Assembly (NCBI RefSeq): GCF_000311725.1
Contig: NZ_HE978512.1
Coordinates: forward strand, 620,372-684,371
Length of the DNA stretch: 64,000 nucleotides
Direction of reading: 5' to 3'
DNA from: Robertmurraya massiliosenegalensis JC6
Lineage (GTDB): Bacteria > Bacillota > Bacilli > Bacillales > Cytobacillaceae
Part shown: one piece after another, positions 8,545 through 17,631 of the stretch
Numbering within the stretch: the stretch's first letter is position 1
How the letters are laid out: each line of letters opens with the position of its first letter
Notes under the pieces: model-generated
Told to the model about the DNA's origin: nothing
The model's input: only the letters and a program-made list of their open reading frames with translations
Database searches by the model: none
Program-made: the position numbers and the translations under genes

Positions 8545-9324
8545 CTATTCATTCGTAATTTCTATTTTCATTTGATTGTCGCTTATAAAATCTTTAGCTA
8601 ACGGTGTAACAATAGTGGAAGGTTTAATTTGAATGACAGCATGTTGTTCATATTTTCTAATATCCCCTGCTGTAAGTATGGACGAATCCACCTTTACCTT
8701 GTCTTCAGAAGATGTTTGATGATTGCTTTGCGTTAGTACAAGTTTTTTTTCAGCATTAATTCTCTCACTACTTGGATTTATCTTATTTAAGAGAACTGAT
8801 TTAAACTCTTCTAATGGGATGAATTTCACCCCAAACTGTTCCAAACATGTTTCATAGCTTTTCAACATTTCGTTATATGCCTGATTACGGGCTAATTCCT
8901 TCACCCGATTGATCGGATGGTTTGAATCAAAACTATCTTTTACAGCCAACACTTCTTTGCCCATCATCAGAGCTCTTGCAATCCCTGTTGTTACAAGATT
9001 GTCAGCAATCCCAAGGGCTACTTTAGATAGTGTATTACGTGTCATTATTGGAATTAACACAAAATCAGCTTCATTCAGTGACTTTTCAAGTTCTGAAAAA
9101 GATTGGATTGTTTCACCATTCAATTCTTCAATCAGTGTATTTGGAATCATTTTTTTTCCACTATCGGAAAGAACAAGCTCATAATTCTTTTGGTCAAATT
9201 CAGCTAATACTTTTAATAAAATTTCCGTATTAACTGAGCCTCCACTTAGAAAAATGAGGATTTTCTTGCTTCTTTCAGGAAGTAAATTCTGGAGCAAGTT
9301 CCGGACAAGCTCTTCGATATTCAT
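8545..9324 (-). CDS. BMC-associated flavoprotein-family protein
   Basis: 259-residue protein with a Rossmann-like flavoprotein (HFCD/UbiX-like) core: KKILIFLSGGSVN near residue 20, then ADFVLIPIMTRNTLSKVALGIADNLVTTGIARALMMGKEVLAV around 85-130. Members occur in glycyl-radical microcompartment loci, but I know of no established function. The first 15 residues (NIEELVRNLLQNLL) are amphipathic and resemble an encapsulation peptide, so a lumen location is likely. The C-terminal 70 residues look like a variable tail. AAGGGGG precedes the ATG. Confidence 0.8.
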   Translation of the reverse strand: MNIEELVRNLLQNLLPERSKKILIFLSGGSVNTEILLKVLAEFDQKNYELVLSDSGKKMIPNTLIEELNGETIQSFSELEKSLNEADFVLIPIMTRNTLSKVALGIADNLVTTGIARALMMGKEVLAVKDSFDSNHPINRVKELARNQAYNEMLKSYETCLEQFGVKFIPLEEFKSVLLNKINPSSERINAEKKLVLTQSNHQTSSEDKVKVDSSILTAGDIRKYEQHAVIQIKPSTIVTPLAKDFISDNQMKIEITNE

Positions 9325-9340
9325 CTATCAACCCGCCCCC

Positions 9341-10171
9341 TTATTTTGCATACATCGCAATTCCTAGAGGAGTGACAAGTAATGGATTGTATGGCTTTAT
9401 GGTGTAGATAGCAGTATACTTTTGGAATACTTCTTCTATACCATCCATACAGGACGTTCCACCCACCAAGTAGATTTGTTTAACATCTTTAATGATATTT
9501 CTCTTTGTAATTTCAGCCATTTTTTCAAGAACTGGACGTACAATCGGAAATACTAAAGGATGGCTTTCTCGTTGATGCTTGATCTTTTCTGCTTCGTCAA
9601 ACTCAACTTTCATACTTCCAGATAAAACGAGTGTTAAATGGGTTCCACCAGTAGGTTCATCCACAGAATATAAGATTTCTCCATTTTTCAGAACTGAAAT
9701 GCCGGTTGTCCCTCCACCAATATCTACAACAGCTCCATCCGAGATGGCTAGTACTTTAGCTGCAGCTACGGGTTCTTCCACGACATTAGTTACTACAAAA
9801 CCAGCCGCTTCCACAACATTGGTAATGACTTTAATATTTCCCGGTAAAATTCCTGGTGGTATCGCTGTAGCAGCCTCTTCAAGTTGAATACCCAAACGTT
9901 GTTCAAGTTGGGCCTTCAACCTACCCAAAACCTTTACGGCCCCAATGAAATCAACGACAATTCCATCTCTAACTACTTTTGCTGATTCCATTGCTCCTGT
10001 GATAGGTTGATCATTTTTATCTAAAACGACGATGACAATATTAGAGGTACCTAGATCAACACCCACTTTTATTCCTAATTTCAAATCATAAGAAGAATCT
10101 ATTTCTTCAGTCAGAATCTTTGTCTCCAACTCTTTGATTAATGCATTTACACACTGTTCCATTGGTTTCAC
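9341..10171 (-). CDS. eutJ: EutJ-like Hsp70/actin-fold ATPase
   Basis: 276-residue member of the EutJ family, an actin/Hsp70-fold ATPase found in ethanolamine and glycyl-radical microcompartment loci. Phosphate-binding loops are visible: [16 protein letters not shown] near residue 35 and [16 protein letters not shown] near residue 145. The adenosine motif [14 protein letters not shown] is near the C terminus. The family is thought to act as a chaperone or in reactivation, but its role is not settled. It overlaps pduL by four bases (ATGA), so it is translationally coupled. Confidence 0.9.
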   Translation of the reverse strand: MKPMEQCVNALIKELETKILTEEIDSSYDLKLGIKVGVDLGTSNIVIVVLDKNDQPITGAMESAKVVRDGIVVDFIGAVKVLGRLKAQLEQRLGIQLEEAATAIPPGILPGNIKVITNVVEAAGFVVTNVVEEPVAAAKVLAISDGAVVDIGGGTTGISVLKNGEILYSVDEPTGGTHLTLVLSGSMKVEFDEAEKIKHQRESHPLVFPIVRPVLEKMAEITKRNIIKDVKQIYLVGGTSCMDGIEEVFQKYTAIYTIKPYNPLLVTPLGIAMYAK

Positions 10172-10830
10172 CTACTACGACCTATTATGCGAACCATATC
10201 TCTATTTTTTAATTCAGTTGCATTTGCTTCGTCAGTATCAATGTGTAATTCCAATGTAGAGTCTCCTGTTACTCGAACTAACACGTTATGGAGAATTGCC
10301 TTTTTCTCTCCTATAGTCTCTACATCCACTAACTCACCATCTGTAACCCCAAATTGTTCGGCATCACTTGGAGACATGTGAATATGCCTTTTTGCACATA
10401 TTACTTTTTCTTTAAAAACCATCATCCCTTTTGGTCCAATTACACATAGGTCAGATGAGGCAAGCGTATCACCAGAAACTCGAATCGGCGGTTTAATCCC
10501 TAATTGAAATGAGTCGGTTCTTGATATTTCAATTTGACTATAGTTCCGAACAGGTCCGAGCACACGTACGTTTGGATAACAGCCCTTTGGCCCTGCAATA
10601 CAGACTGTTTCCTTTGCTGCAAATTGACCTGTCTGACTTAAGGGTGATTTAAATGTTAGTTCATAATCTGTTCCAAATAGGACTTCCATATCTTCTTTAT
10701 TAAGATGAATATGCCTATTCGAAACGCCAACTGGTATACTCAGGGTTCTATCTTTAATACTCATCTTCTTAGTTAGCTCTAAGGCAAACTCTTTGATAAT
10801 GGATTCTTCTACATTCATTTTCCCAATCAT
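10168..10830 (-). CDS. pduL: PduL-type phosphate propanoyltransferase
   Basis: 220-residue phosphotransacylase that converts acyl-CoA to acyl-phosphate and recycles CoA inside the shell. The zinc-binding histidines are in SNRHIHL (near residue 40) and AKRHIHM (near residue 142). The two half-domains each have the PduL pattern. The first 20 residues ([19 protein letters not shown]) form a likely encapsulation helix. No acetate/propionate kinase is in the operon, so ATP must be made by a kinase elsewhere. Four-base overlaps on both sides couple it to the shell protein and to EutJ. Confidence 0.95.
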   Translation of the reverse strand: MIGKMNVEESIIKEFALELTKKMSIKDRTLSIPVGVSNRHIHLNKEDMEVLFGTDYELTFKSPLSQTGQFAAKETVCIAGPKGCYPNVRVLGPVRNYSQIEISRTDSFQLGIKPPIRVSGDTLASSDLCVIGPKGMMVFKEKVICAKRHIHMSPSDAEQFGVTDGELVDVETIGEKKAILHNVLVRVTGDSTLELHIDTDEANATELKNRDMVRIIGRSR

Positions 10831-11396
10831 CCTAACACTTCTTGATGTTCTTTATGATGTAAACAAAGGGTTCTTGGCTGTCCCTTCTCTCTTGTACATT
10901 TCGGGTCGTTGCATAGATTACAGCTTGCTTCTGCTTTAGCTATCTCTAAAGAATCCTCTGACTCAATTTCCTGTTCCGTCAAGACTACATCGTTAGCTTC
11001 CGCTTCTTCCTCTATCGCAATTGAAACTTCTTGTTGTTCAATCCCTGACACTAATTCTGATGTTTCTTCATGAGCTTCTTCTACGTATAAAGTCCCTTCT
11101 TCTTCTTTTTCCTCTGTAGCCTCCAAAGATTGATGGAACTGATTAAGTGCTAGCGCAGGTCTAGGGATAACCAAACTGGAAATAACTGTACCAATATTTG
11201 AGGCGCTCATCTTCCCAGCAGCAACAGCGGCTTGAACAGCACCGACATCCCCTTCAATTTTTACCGTTACCATTCCTGGAGTGACTGTCTCATACCCAAC
11301 AAAACGAACATTAGCAGCTTTTAAACTAGCATCAGCGGCTTCAAGCGCTGGAACCAATCCAATAACTTCAATTAATCCTAGAGCTTCTTGTTTCAT
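10827..11396 (-). CDS. BMC-H shell protein with Cys-rich C-terminal extension
   Basis: One BMC domain ([22 protein letters not shown] through [10 protein letters not shown], about 90 residues) forms the hexameric facet tile. It is followed by an acidic linker of about 65 residues and a terminal [20 protein letters not shown] segment. The Cx2Cx4C...CxHH spacing suggests metal or Fe-S binding. Ordinary PduA/EutM tiles are about 95 residues, so the tail is an addition. The start is ATG 11396: an open GTG at 11405 is part of the AGGAGTG ribosome site. The stop overlaps pduL. Confidence 0.9.
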   Translation of the reverse strand: MKQEALGLIEVIGLVPALEAADASLKAANVRFVGYETVTPGMVTVKIEGDVGAVQAAVAAGKMSASNIGTVISSLVIPRPALALNQFHQSLEATEEKEEEGTLYVEEAHEETSELVSGIEQQEVSIAIEEEAEANDVVLTEQEIESEDSLEIAKAEASCNLCNDPKCTREKGQPRTLCLHHKEHQEVLG

Positions 11397-11523
11397 AAAA
11401 AACACTCCTATTGTTCCTTAATCCCATTCATTTCTACAAAGTTAAACCAGAGAGCTAAAAGAGAAAATTTTCCCAAAAATGCTTTATTTCTTTTAGCTCA
11501 AATGGCTATCCTTCATTGATGAT

Positions 11524-12360
11524 TTAAAGGTTTGGTGTTGTCACGGGTTGAGGATCTTGTCCCATTGATATTAAGATGCTTAAGCCAACTTCTCTTGCAG
11601 AGATAAGGGACTGCCTAACGGCACCAGAATCCCCAGTAATTGTGACAATAATTTCATTTGAACGCGCTGTTCCCTTATCAGGACTTGCATATGTCACTAT
11701 ATCAACATTAGCCGTCTTAAGTGCAGTATCCGCCATCACTAATCCAACTGCAGCAGGTGCACCCACAATGATTCCAAATGACTTTCCTATAGGAGCACCA
11801 AATGCTTTTTCCACCGCAAGGCTAGCTCTAGCCGTATAGTGAAGTTCAATATGTCCCGCATCACAGCCATATACATCTCCAAAAGTACGTTCTACTTCTT
11901 TTAATGTGACTTCTACAGCTCTTCTTGCATCGGAAACATCTTCAGCGGCAAAGATAATGGTTGCCCCGTGTCCTGCTCCTCCTTTTGTATCTCTCGCTAA
12001 TTCAATTGATACGATTTCGGAATTAGTAGCTTTAACAGCTTCATCGGCCGCCATAATATGCGGTCCTCCACCGGTTCGAGCACTGATAATTCCAATCGAT
12101 CGATATTTCGGGTCTAATCCAACACTCTCATGAAGATTTCTATCTAAATTGGCGATTACCAATCCAACTGTATCGCCAATTGTTGAGCCAACATATTCCG
12201 TAATTGTAGGCATTTCAACCGTCATGGTTCCAACCTTCTTTCCTTGTTCTGATTGATGATCATTATTTGTCCCAACTTTAACGAAAGGGCTTACATCTCC
12301 ATCCGTATTTAACTTCCTTTGGGCTTCTTCTAATACCTTTTGTAACAAATATTGATCCAT
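11524..12360 (-). CDS. pduB: BMC-T tandem-domain shell protein (PduB-like)
   Basis: 278-residue trimeric shell protein with two fused BMC domains. The N-terminal extension (about 40 residues) and the phrases VETPTITEYVG, GIISARTGGGPHIMAADEAVKAT and FGIIVGAPAAVGLVMADTALKTANVDIVTYASP follow the PduB/EtuB pattern. PduB-type trimers carry a facet pore and can help anchor cargo. It lies between two BMC-H genes. The gap to the next shell gene is 127 bases with no clear hairpin. Confidence 0.94.
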   Translation of the reverse strand: MDQYLLQKVLEEAQRKLNTDGDVSPFVKVGTNNDHQSEQGKKVGTMTVEMPTITEYVGSTIGDTVGLVIANLDRNLHESVGLDPKYRSIGIISARTGGGPHIMAADEAVKATNSEIVSIELARDTKGGAGHGATIIFAAEDVSDARRAVEVTLKEVERTFGDVYGCDAGHIELHYTARASLAVEKAFGAPIGKSFGIIVGAPAAVGLVMADTALKTANVDIVTYASPDKGTARSNEIIVTITGDSGAVRQSLISAREVGLSILISMGQDPQPVTTPNL

Positions 12361-12364
12361 GGTC

Positions 12365-12661
12365 TTACCTCACAGGTTCCATTTCAGCAAACTTCGGTAG
12401 AATTCTTTCAACATCCATATGCGGTCTTGGAATTACATGTACAGAAATAACTTCTCCAACACGTTTTGCGGAAGCTACTCCTGCATCAGTTGACGCCTTA
12501 ACAGCCCCTACATCCCCACGAACCATCACCGTAACAAGGCCAGAACCAATTTTTTCATACCCAATTAGCTCAACATTAGCTGCCTTTACCATTGAATCTG
12601 CTGCTTCAACTGCTGCCACCAAACCTTTAGTCTCAATCATTCCTAATGCTTCTTGTCCCAC
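12365..12661 (-). CDS. pduA: BMC-H hexameric shell protein (PduA-like)
   Basis: 98-residue canonical single-BMC-domain tile, the first gene of the leftward operon. Signature parts are [35 protein letters not shown] and [11 protein letters not shown]. The start is GTG at 12661: GGAGGTG lies 7 bases before it, and the longer open frame to 12715 adds residues unlike the family. It has the length of PduA/EutM and would form most of the facet surface. Confidence 0.93.
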   Translation of the reverse strand: MGQEALGMIETKGLVAAVEAADSMVKAANVELIGYEKIGSGLVTVMVRGDVGAVKASTDAGVASAKRVGEVISVHVIPRPHMDVERILPKFAEMEPVR

Positions 12662-12715
12662 AAGAAAACACCTCCAAAAAATTATTGTGAATCTATTTAA
12701 AATGTTACTATTCAT

Positions 12716-13014
12716 TTTCGTATTTTCATTTGACTATTTTGACAAGAACTATAAGAAATTTAACTTTTTAACTTATACTTTTTTGACATTCATGTTAGAA
12801 AATACAAAAATAGGTAGGTATAGTGAATATATTTACTACAGAAAGAACTCTACCCTTATGTAATTATTTCGAAATACCGTTCAAGAAATAGTCAGTATTT
12901 TAATTTATTTGACTATGTTAAAATGTAATTGCTTAGTTTGTTCAATCATTCACAAGAAGTACTTAGACACCTAGTTCCTTACATATATTTTATTTACTAG
13001 GAGGTAGTAGAGTC
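12716..13014. promoter_or_regulatory. Divergent control region with repeated TGACTAT motifs
   Basis: About 300 bases between the shell operon and the sensor kinase. ATTTGACTAT occurs exactly at 12728-12737 and 12907-12916. The inverse ATAGTCA lies at 12888-12894 and forms, with 12910-12916, a 7-bp inverted repeat with a 15-base gap. AraC-type response regulators usually bind paired direct or inverted half-sites, so these are candidate sites for the neighbouring regulator. No cre site was seen. Confidence 0.55.
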
Positions 13015-14223
13015 GTGCAAGAAAATTTACTACTAACAGACGTCATCGATGTTAAGACATTAATGAGTGCACAAGCTAAACTGGCAAAAATCGTTAATAT
13101 CCCTGTCATTACGGTGGATTGTGAGGGTAATCCAATCGGTCATAATAATTTCACCCCTTTTTGTAGCCTCATTCGTTCTTCACAAAAAGGAGCCAAACAA
13201 TGCGTTTCATGTGATGATAGAGCTGGTAAACTAGCCGTCAAATATCGGCAAGCAAGAATTTATGATTGTCACATGGGCTTAAAGGACTGTGTCTCCCCTA
13301 TTTTTGTAAACGATATTTTCCTCGGTTCAGTATTAGGTGGACAAGTACTAATAGAAGGTGAACAGACAAGAGACTCCATAGATTTGAAAACGATTTCTAA
13401 AGAGTTCGATATTCCAGAAGATGAATTACAAGAGGTCATTAACCAAATTCCGATCGTATCACAGGAATATTTAGAAAATTGCTCAGATTTTTATAATTTT
13501 CTAGCAAACTATTTTGCTCAGATGGGGATGCATAGGCTAACACAGGAGAAATATCTACGAGAAAGTAGAGATAAGCTTCGCCTTGAGCAAAAAGCGAAGA
13601 AAATGGAATTAAAGACCATTCAAGCCCAAATCAATCCCCATTTTCTTTTTAATACATTAAATTCAATCGCTCGAATGTCTTTAATTGAAGATGCTCCACA
13701 AACAGAAGAATTGATTTATAATCTATCAGACTTATTAAGATATAGCCTTAAAAATATTGAAGATTTCCCTAAAATAAGGGATGAAATGAGTAATATTGAG
13801 AAGTACCTTTTTATACAGACTCTACGCTTTAGTGATCGAATTACGTATAGTATTTCCATTGACGATACCTTACTAGAATATCGTATTCCTTCTATGACCT
13901 TGCAACCATTGGTAGAAAACTGTTTAGTCCACGGTCTTGAAACAAAAAAGGAAGGAGGAAAGGTAGAAATTAGTGGTCTAATCAATGACCAAGATGAAGT
14001 AATACTTACGATTAAGGATAATGGGATCGGAATTGCAACCGAATTACTTGAGCGACTTAATCATTTTGATGATACGAACTCTACTGGAATCGGAGTACTC
14101 AATACTCAGGAACGATTAAAACATTTTTTCGGTTCAAAGTATGGATTGCATTTTGAAAGCACCCCCCATGTTGGAACAAGTGTGACAGTCCATATTCCAT
14201 GTATTAAAGACTATCCAAAATAA
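13015..14223 (+). CDS. Cytoplasmic PocR-domain sensor histidine kinase
   Basis: 402-residue kinase without membrane segments. Residues 1-170 are a PocR sensory domain (LLTDVIDVKTLMSAQAKLAKIVNIPVITVD, FCSLIRSSQKGAKQC, YDCHMGLKDCVSPI), a fold that senses small diols in PocR of Salmonella. A LytS-type His kinase domain follows: QAQINPHFLFNTLNSIARM holds the phospho-His. The ATPase domain has LVENCLVHG and DNGIGI. It starts with GTG after AGGAGGTAG. It is paired with the response regulator 14 bases downstream and divergent from the microcompartment genes, so it probably senses the diol. Confidence 0.92.
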   Translation: MQENLLLTDVIDVKTLMSAQAKLAKIVNIPVITVDCEGNPIGHNNFTPFCSLIRSSQKGAKQCVSCDDRAGKLAVKYRQARIYDCHMGLKDCVSPIFVNDIFLGSVLGGQVLIEGEQTRDSIDLKTISKEFDIPEDELQEVINQIPIVSQEYLENCSDFYNFLANYFAQMGMHRLTQEKYLRESRDKLRLEQKAKKMELKTIQAQINPHFLFNTLNSIARMSLIEDAPQTEELIYNLSDLLRYSLKNIEDFPKIRDEMSNIEKYLFIQTLRFSDRITYSISIDDTLLEYRIPSMTLQPLVENCLVHGLETKKEGGKVEISGLINDQDEVILTIKDNGIGIATELLERLNHFDDTNSTGIGVLNTQERLKHFFGSKYGLHFESTPHVGTSVTVHIPCIKDYPK

Positions 14224-14236
14224 GGGGAGATATGAA

Positions 14237-15004
14237 ATGATTAAACTTTTGATTGTTGAAGACGAACCCTTGGAAAGAGTAGCTTTAAGGAAGATTATTG
14301 GAAGGGAGTTTCATAATATTGAAATCCTTGAAGATGCAAAAAATGGTACCGAAGCCATTGAAATGGCAAAAACACAGCAACCTAACGTTATACTTATGGA
14401 CATAAGAATGCCAGAGTCCACTGGTATTGAAGCACAGAAAAAGATCATTCAATTTCTTCCAAATGTAAAGTGCATCATTATTACTGCATATAACGATTTT
14501 ATCTATGCACAAGAAGCCATTAAATATGGCGTAATTGACTATTTATTAAAGCCCGCAAAACCTCAAGAAATTAAAAATGCGATTGAAAAAGCCTTATCAT
14601 TAAACTCAAAGTTAGACAGAAATCACACAACTAATATATTTGAAAACAACTCTACCCAACAAATATTAATGGAAGTCATAAGTTATATAAAGCAAAATTA
14701 CAAGCATGAGCTTCGGCTAACCGAGGTGGCAACTATGGTCCATCTAAATCCACAATATTTTAGCAGGCTTTTTAAGAAAGAATTAGGAACAACCTTTACC
14801 GATTACGTAACAAAATTACGAATTGAAGAAGCAAAGACCCTCCTCAAAGAATCTAATCTTCCTATCTATCGGATTGCAGTAGATTTAGGATTCTCTGATG
14901 CTGCCTACTTCAGTAAAGTATTTTTAAAATACGAAAAAGAATCTCCACTTGAATTTAAGAAAAGGCATGAACACTTTGAAAAAAAGCGTCTTTTAAGCAA
15001 TTAA
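14237..15004 (+). CDS. AraC-type response regulator of the microcompartment locus
   Basis: 255 residues. The N-terminal receiver domain has the phospho-acceptor Asp in VILMDIRMP (about residue 54) and the acidic pair VEDEP. The C-terminal AraC domain has two helix-turn-helix units (LTEVATMVHLNPQYFSRLFKKELG and IYRIAVDLGFSDAAYFSKVFLKY). GGGGAG lies before the ATG. Partner of the PocR kinase and likely activator of the divergent shell operon. A terminator follows. Confidence 0.93.
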   Translation: MIKLLIVEDEPLERVALRKIIGREFHNIEILEDAKNGTEAIEMAKTQQPNVILMDIRMPESTGIEAQKKIIQFLPNVKCIIITAYNDFIYAQEAIKYGVIDYLLKPAKPQEIKNAIEKALSLNSKLDRNHTTNIFENNSTQQILMEVISYIKQNYKHELRLTEVATMVHLNPQYFSRLFKKELGTTFTDYVTKLRIEEAKTLLKESNLPIYRIAVDLGFSDAAYFSKVFLKYEKESPLEFKKRHEHFEKKRLLSN

Positions 15005-15017
15005 CCCTCCATAATCA

Positions 15018-15053
15018 CTAAAAACGATTCGATACTTTACGAATCGTTTTTAG
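15018..15053. terminator. Intrinsic terminator between convergent genes
   Basis: A perfect 14-bp stem, arms 15018-15031 and 15040-15053, with an 8-base loop. The arms carry A5 and T5 runs, so it can work in both directions: for the response regulator and for the parR-like gene. Confidence 0.85.
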
Positions 15054-15070
15054 TTTCAATTAAAAGAATA

Positions 15071-15655
15071 CTACTTATTCATCTTACTAAGAAAATCCCC
15101 TAATAAATGATCTAGATCATTTTCTTCCTCTTCTTCGGTTATCGGTTGGTTGTGTTCCACTGAATTCCACTCAAATGCATCTAAATCATCCATCTTATCC
15201 GTTTCTATCGTTACAGCGGTTTCCTTTATAACTGGAAACGAATCATGCGGTGTCTCCGTTTCAGGGAACTCTTCGTCTTCTTGTAAATACAATGCTTCGT
15301 TTATATTAATAGAATTGCTATTTAGTGATGTCATCAAGGCGGTTGCTCGAATTGGATCGTTTAATAGTTGATAGACTATCGTCCCTAAGAGGGCCTCTGA
15401 ATGCTCATGCTTTAGCCAATCTCGTTGTGATTTACTTAATTTATGAGGAAGAGGAACGGTAATTGTCTCCCGTTCCTTTGACGATGTTTCTCCAACTCCT
15501 CGGAGGACAAACTCAGCAATTTTACTCGAAAAATTCCTTCTTTCTATTTCCTTCAGCCTTTGTAAATGCTTTAATAGATGATCTGGAGTATCAGAGGGGA
15601 CACGAAATGAAATGGCTTGTCCTCTCTTAATCTCATTTGAACTAGAGCTTTTCAT
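15071..15655 (-). CDS. ParR-like ribbon-helix-helix partition adaptor
   Basis: 194-residue protein encoded 12 bases after the ParM-like gene. Residues 10-55 (GQAISFRVPSDTPDHLL and NFSSKIAEFVLRGVGE) fit a ribbon-helix-helix DNA-binding fold as in ParR. The second half is disordered and strongly acidic, ending in EEEEENDLDHLLGDFLSKMNK, a plausible filament-binding tail. ParR family sequence identity is always low, so the call rests on fold pattern, size and linkage. Confidence 0.7.
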   Translation of the reverse strand: MKSSSSNEIKRGQAISFRVPSDTPDHLLKHLQRLKEIERRNFSSKIAEFVLRGVGETSSKERETITVPLPHKLSKSQRDWLKHEHSEALLGTIVYQLLNDPIRATALMTSLNSNSININEALYLQEDEEFPETETPHDSFPVIKETAVTIETDKMDDLDAFEWNSVEHNQPITEEEEENDLDHLLGDFLSKMNK

Positions 15656-15667
15656 TGAAACACCCTA

Positions 15668-16831
15668 TTAATTCTTTACAGGTTCTTGCGGAGATTTAGG
15701 TTTTTCTGTCTTCCGAACAAAATCGGTGATCAGTTTATAATAAGCATTTGCCATCATCCAAATGCTCTCTTTCTCGTCTTCAAAAAAGTCAATATTGTAT
15801 CCATCTAAATTGTTATTCAATGTTTTTATATACTCTTTTAACACATTGGCCCCACCGCCAACGAAATAACATATTTCTGTTTGTGAATTCCTTTGCCAAA
15901 CATTCCGTAATAATCGATACTGCTTTTTCGCCAACTCTAATAAAATGCGATCCGTAATATCATGAACACTCGTCCGGCTTCCTTTTACCATAATATGATT
16001 TCGATCATTTTTTCTCGTAATAATTTCCACAACATCACGGCGGCTATCAAGCTCGATTCCATGCTTCGATCTAATTTCCTCTCTTATCGCTTCAAGAGAT
16101 TCCGATACTCCGAGATTAAATCCCTGTGCTTTATCGTCATCGACAGTACGGTTCTTAATCACAGCAATATCCGTCGATAATCCACCTATATCTTGGATGA
16201 TGATTCTTTTATCGATTAAATCCTTATTAATAATTTTTAGCTGATGATCCATAACAAGATTAATAAAAGCAGCGAAACCTTCAGGATAGATCTTCACTTC
16301 ATTAAATTTGAGATTTACTTTTAGTCCTTGGTATTTGGGCGTAACTAAAAATTCGACTTGATGGACAGAACCTACTAATTTAGAGCGATATCCAGCATCC
16401 TTGCCTTCCTTCACTTCACGAAGAGGAAGACCCGTACCAAGCGTATAATTTGCATCAACTACATTTTTAACTTTTGGAAAATGATTTTCTCCACGAACCG
16501 CATCCAATGCCAAAGTCGCAAATAACATCACTAATGTTTGATCTTCTTCAGACTTAGAACTGCCTGGATCAAGTTCTGTTGCATTGCTACTCTTTGTGGC
16601 TAAATGGCCAACACGATAGATTGCGTTATTGTCTTTCAAGGCAGGGGAGTGGACCTTAATATGTATACCTTCTAGCGGGTCTTTATGATCGAGTTCTTCG
16701 ATTCCAATGACCGGGCGATCTTCTGTATCTCTTGCGACAATATTAGGGATATTTAATTCATATTCTAATTCACCAAAAATAGCTTTAATGGAATCATTTC
16801 CAACATCTACAGCTGCAATTCTTGACTTCAT
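15668..16831 (-). CDS. ParM/StbA-family actin-like ATPase
   Basis: 387-residue actin-like protein. Phosphate loops: AAVDVGNDSIKAIFG at the N terminus and IIIQDIGGLSTDIAVI near residue 185. The adenosine loop YFVGGGANVLKEYI is near residue 320. The size and loops fit the ParM/StbA family and Alp-type filament formers. Such proteins push plasmid copies apart with ParR bound at a centromere. Here it lies among chromosomal-type operons, so it may be a plasmid or element remnant or serve another cargo. The upstream GTAAAC field would be the centromere. Confidence 0.88.
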   Translation of the reverse strand: MKSRIAAVDVGNDSIKAIFGELEYELNIPNIVARDTEDRPVIGIEELDHKDPLEGIHIKVHSPALKDNNAIYRVGHLATKSSNATELDPGSSKSEEDQTLVMLFATLALDAVRGENHFPKVKNVVDANYTLGTGLPLREVKEGKDAGYRSKLVGSVHQVEFLVTPKYQGLKVNLKFNEVKIYPEGFAAFINLVMDHQLKIINKDLIDKRIIIQDIGGLSTDIAVIKNRTVDDDKAQGFNLGVSESLEAIREEIRSKHGIELDSRRDVVEIITRKNDRNHIMVKGSRTSVHDITDRILLELAKKQYRLLRNVWQRNSQTEICYFVGGGANVLKEYIKTLNNNLDGYNIDFFEDEKESIWMMANAYYKLITDFVRKTEKPKSPQEPVKN

Positions 16832-16941
16832 CTCTTCATCATTCCTTTTTTAATAATTTTTGGTATATCCTCTACTTCTATTAAAAGGCTATAAGAGATT
16901 ACTAGATTCTTCAATCGGCTTTGGCTAAAAGATATACAACT

Positions 16942-17106
16942 GTAAACAGTTCGTAAACTCCATTGTTTTGTAGACATTTCCGTAATCTTTAGTAACAAAC
17001 CCGTTTACACCCCGTCGCAATAATATGTATACGAGTTTGTTTACAAGTAAACGTGATTGCGGACAAAATGTTTACCGTTTGTGTACAAGTAAACATAATT
17101 GTAAAC
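16942..17106. repeat. GTAAAC/GTTTAC iteron field, candidate centromere (parC) and parMR promoter
   Basis: Eight exact GTAAAC or GTTTAC hexamers in 165 bases: starts at 16942, 16953, 17003, 17039, 17047, 17070, 17089 and 17101. GTTTAC-AA-GTAAAC at 17039-17052 forms one symmetric pair, and GTGTAC-AA-GTAAAC at 17081-17094 is a near copy. Placement upstream of a ParM-ParR pair is what type II partition systems show. Confidence 0.65.
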
Positions 17107-17166
17107 CACCTTAAAATGTCCAAAAAGTCGATGATAACGTCTTTTTGATTCCAGTTTGGAGTGGAT

Positions 17167-17419
17167 TAAACAGTTGGCGTATCAGGATGAAAAAATAACA
17201 GGAAAAATTCCGCTTAATGAGCAACCTCAAGAAAAAAAAGCCGAAATAACAGGAAATATTCCTGCTATTCCCTCAAAAAATGCCAAAATAAACGATTTTG
17301 CTCTCCATAAGCGGAAAATCTTCCGTTATTTCGCCTAAAAGGGCTTCCATTGATGAGATAACAGGAAAAATTCCGCTTAAGGGCGCGAAATGGTTGGATC
17401 GAATTAGATGAACCGGAAG
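17167..17419 (+). repeat. Dispersed 253-bp repeat, copy A
   Basis: This segment matches 33351-33603 on the opposite strand, from TAAACAG to ACCGGAAG, with no net length change. The central 189 bases (17195-17383) agree at roughly nine of ten positions by eye. It holds four modules of the form ATAAC-RGGAA-N3/4-TTCC-NCTTA with centres near 17206, 17257, 17318 and 17369. No plausible protein is encoded. No other gene lies in 17107-17703. Confidence 0.88.
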
Positions 17420-17631
17420 AAATGGAGTTGTCCTGCCTATCCTCCACGCATAATGCTTACACTCAATCTCTCTTTTCGGAGCATAAACGTAAAATGGAAA
17501 CCCAATTTTCCGTATGAAGTAGTTGGCTTGGCAGCGAAATGGAACGAAACATTGCCGAATTAAATCTTTCACTTCTGGTTGAGCATGAATCGGTTGATTG
17601 TACGGTAGCTTGGTTCATACAAAAATAGAGA

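Noticed and set aside
12662-12715. N-terminal extension of the first BMC-H protein
   Set aside because: The extra residues are unlike the family and include the GGAGGTG ribosome site of the GTG start.
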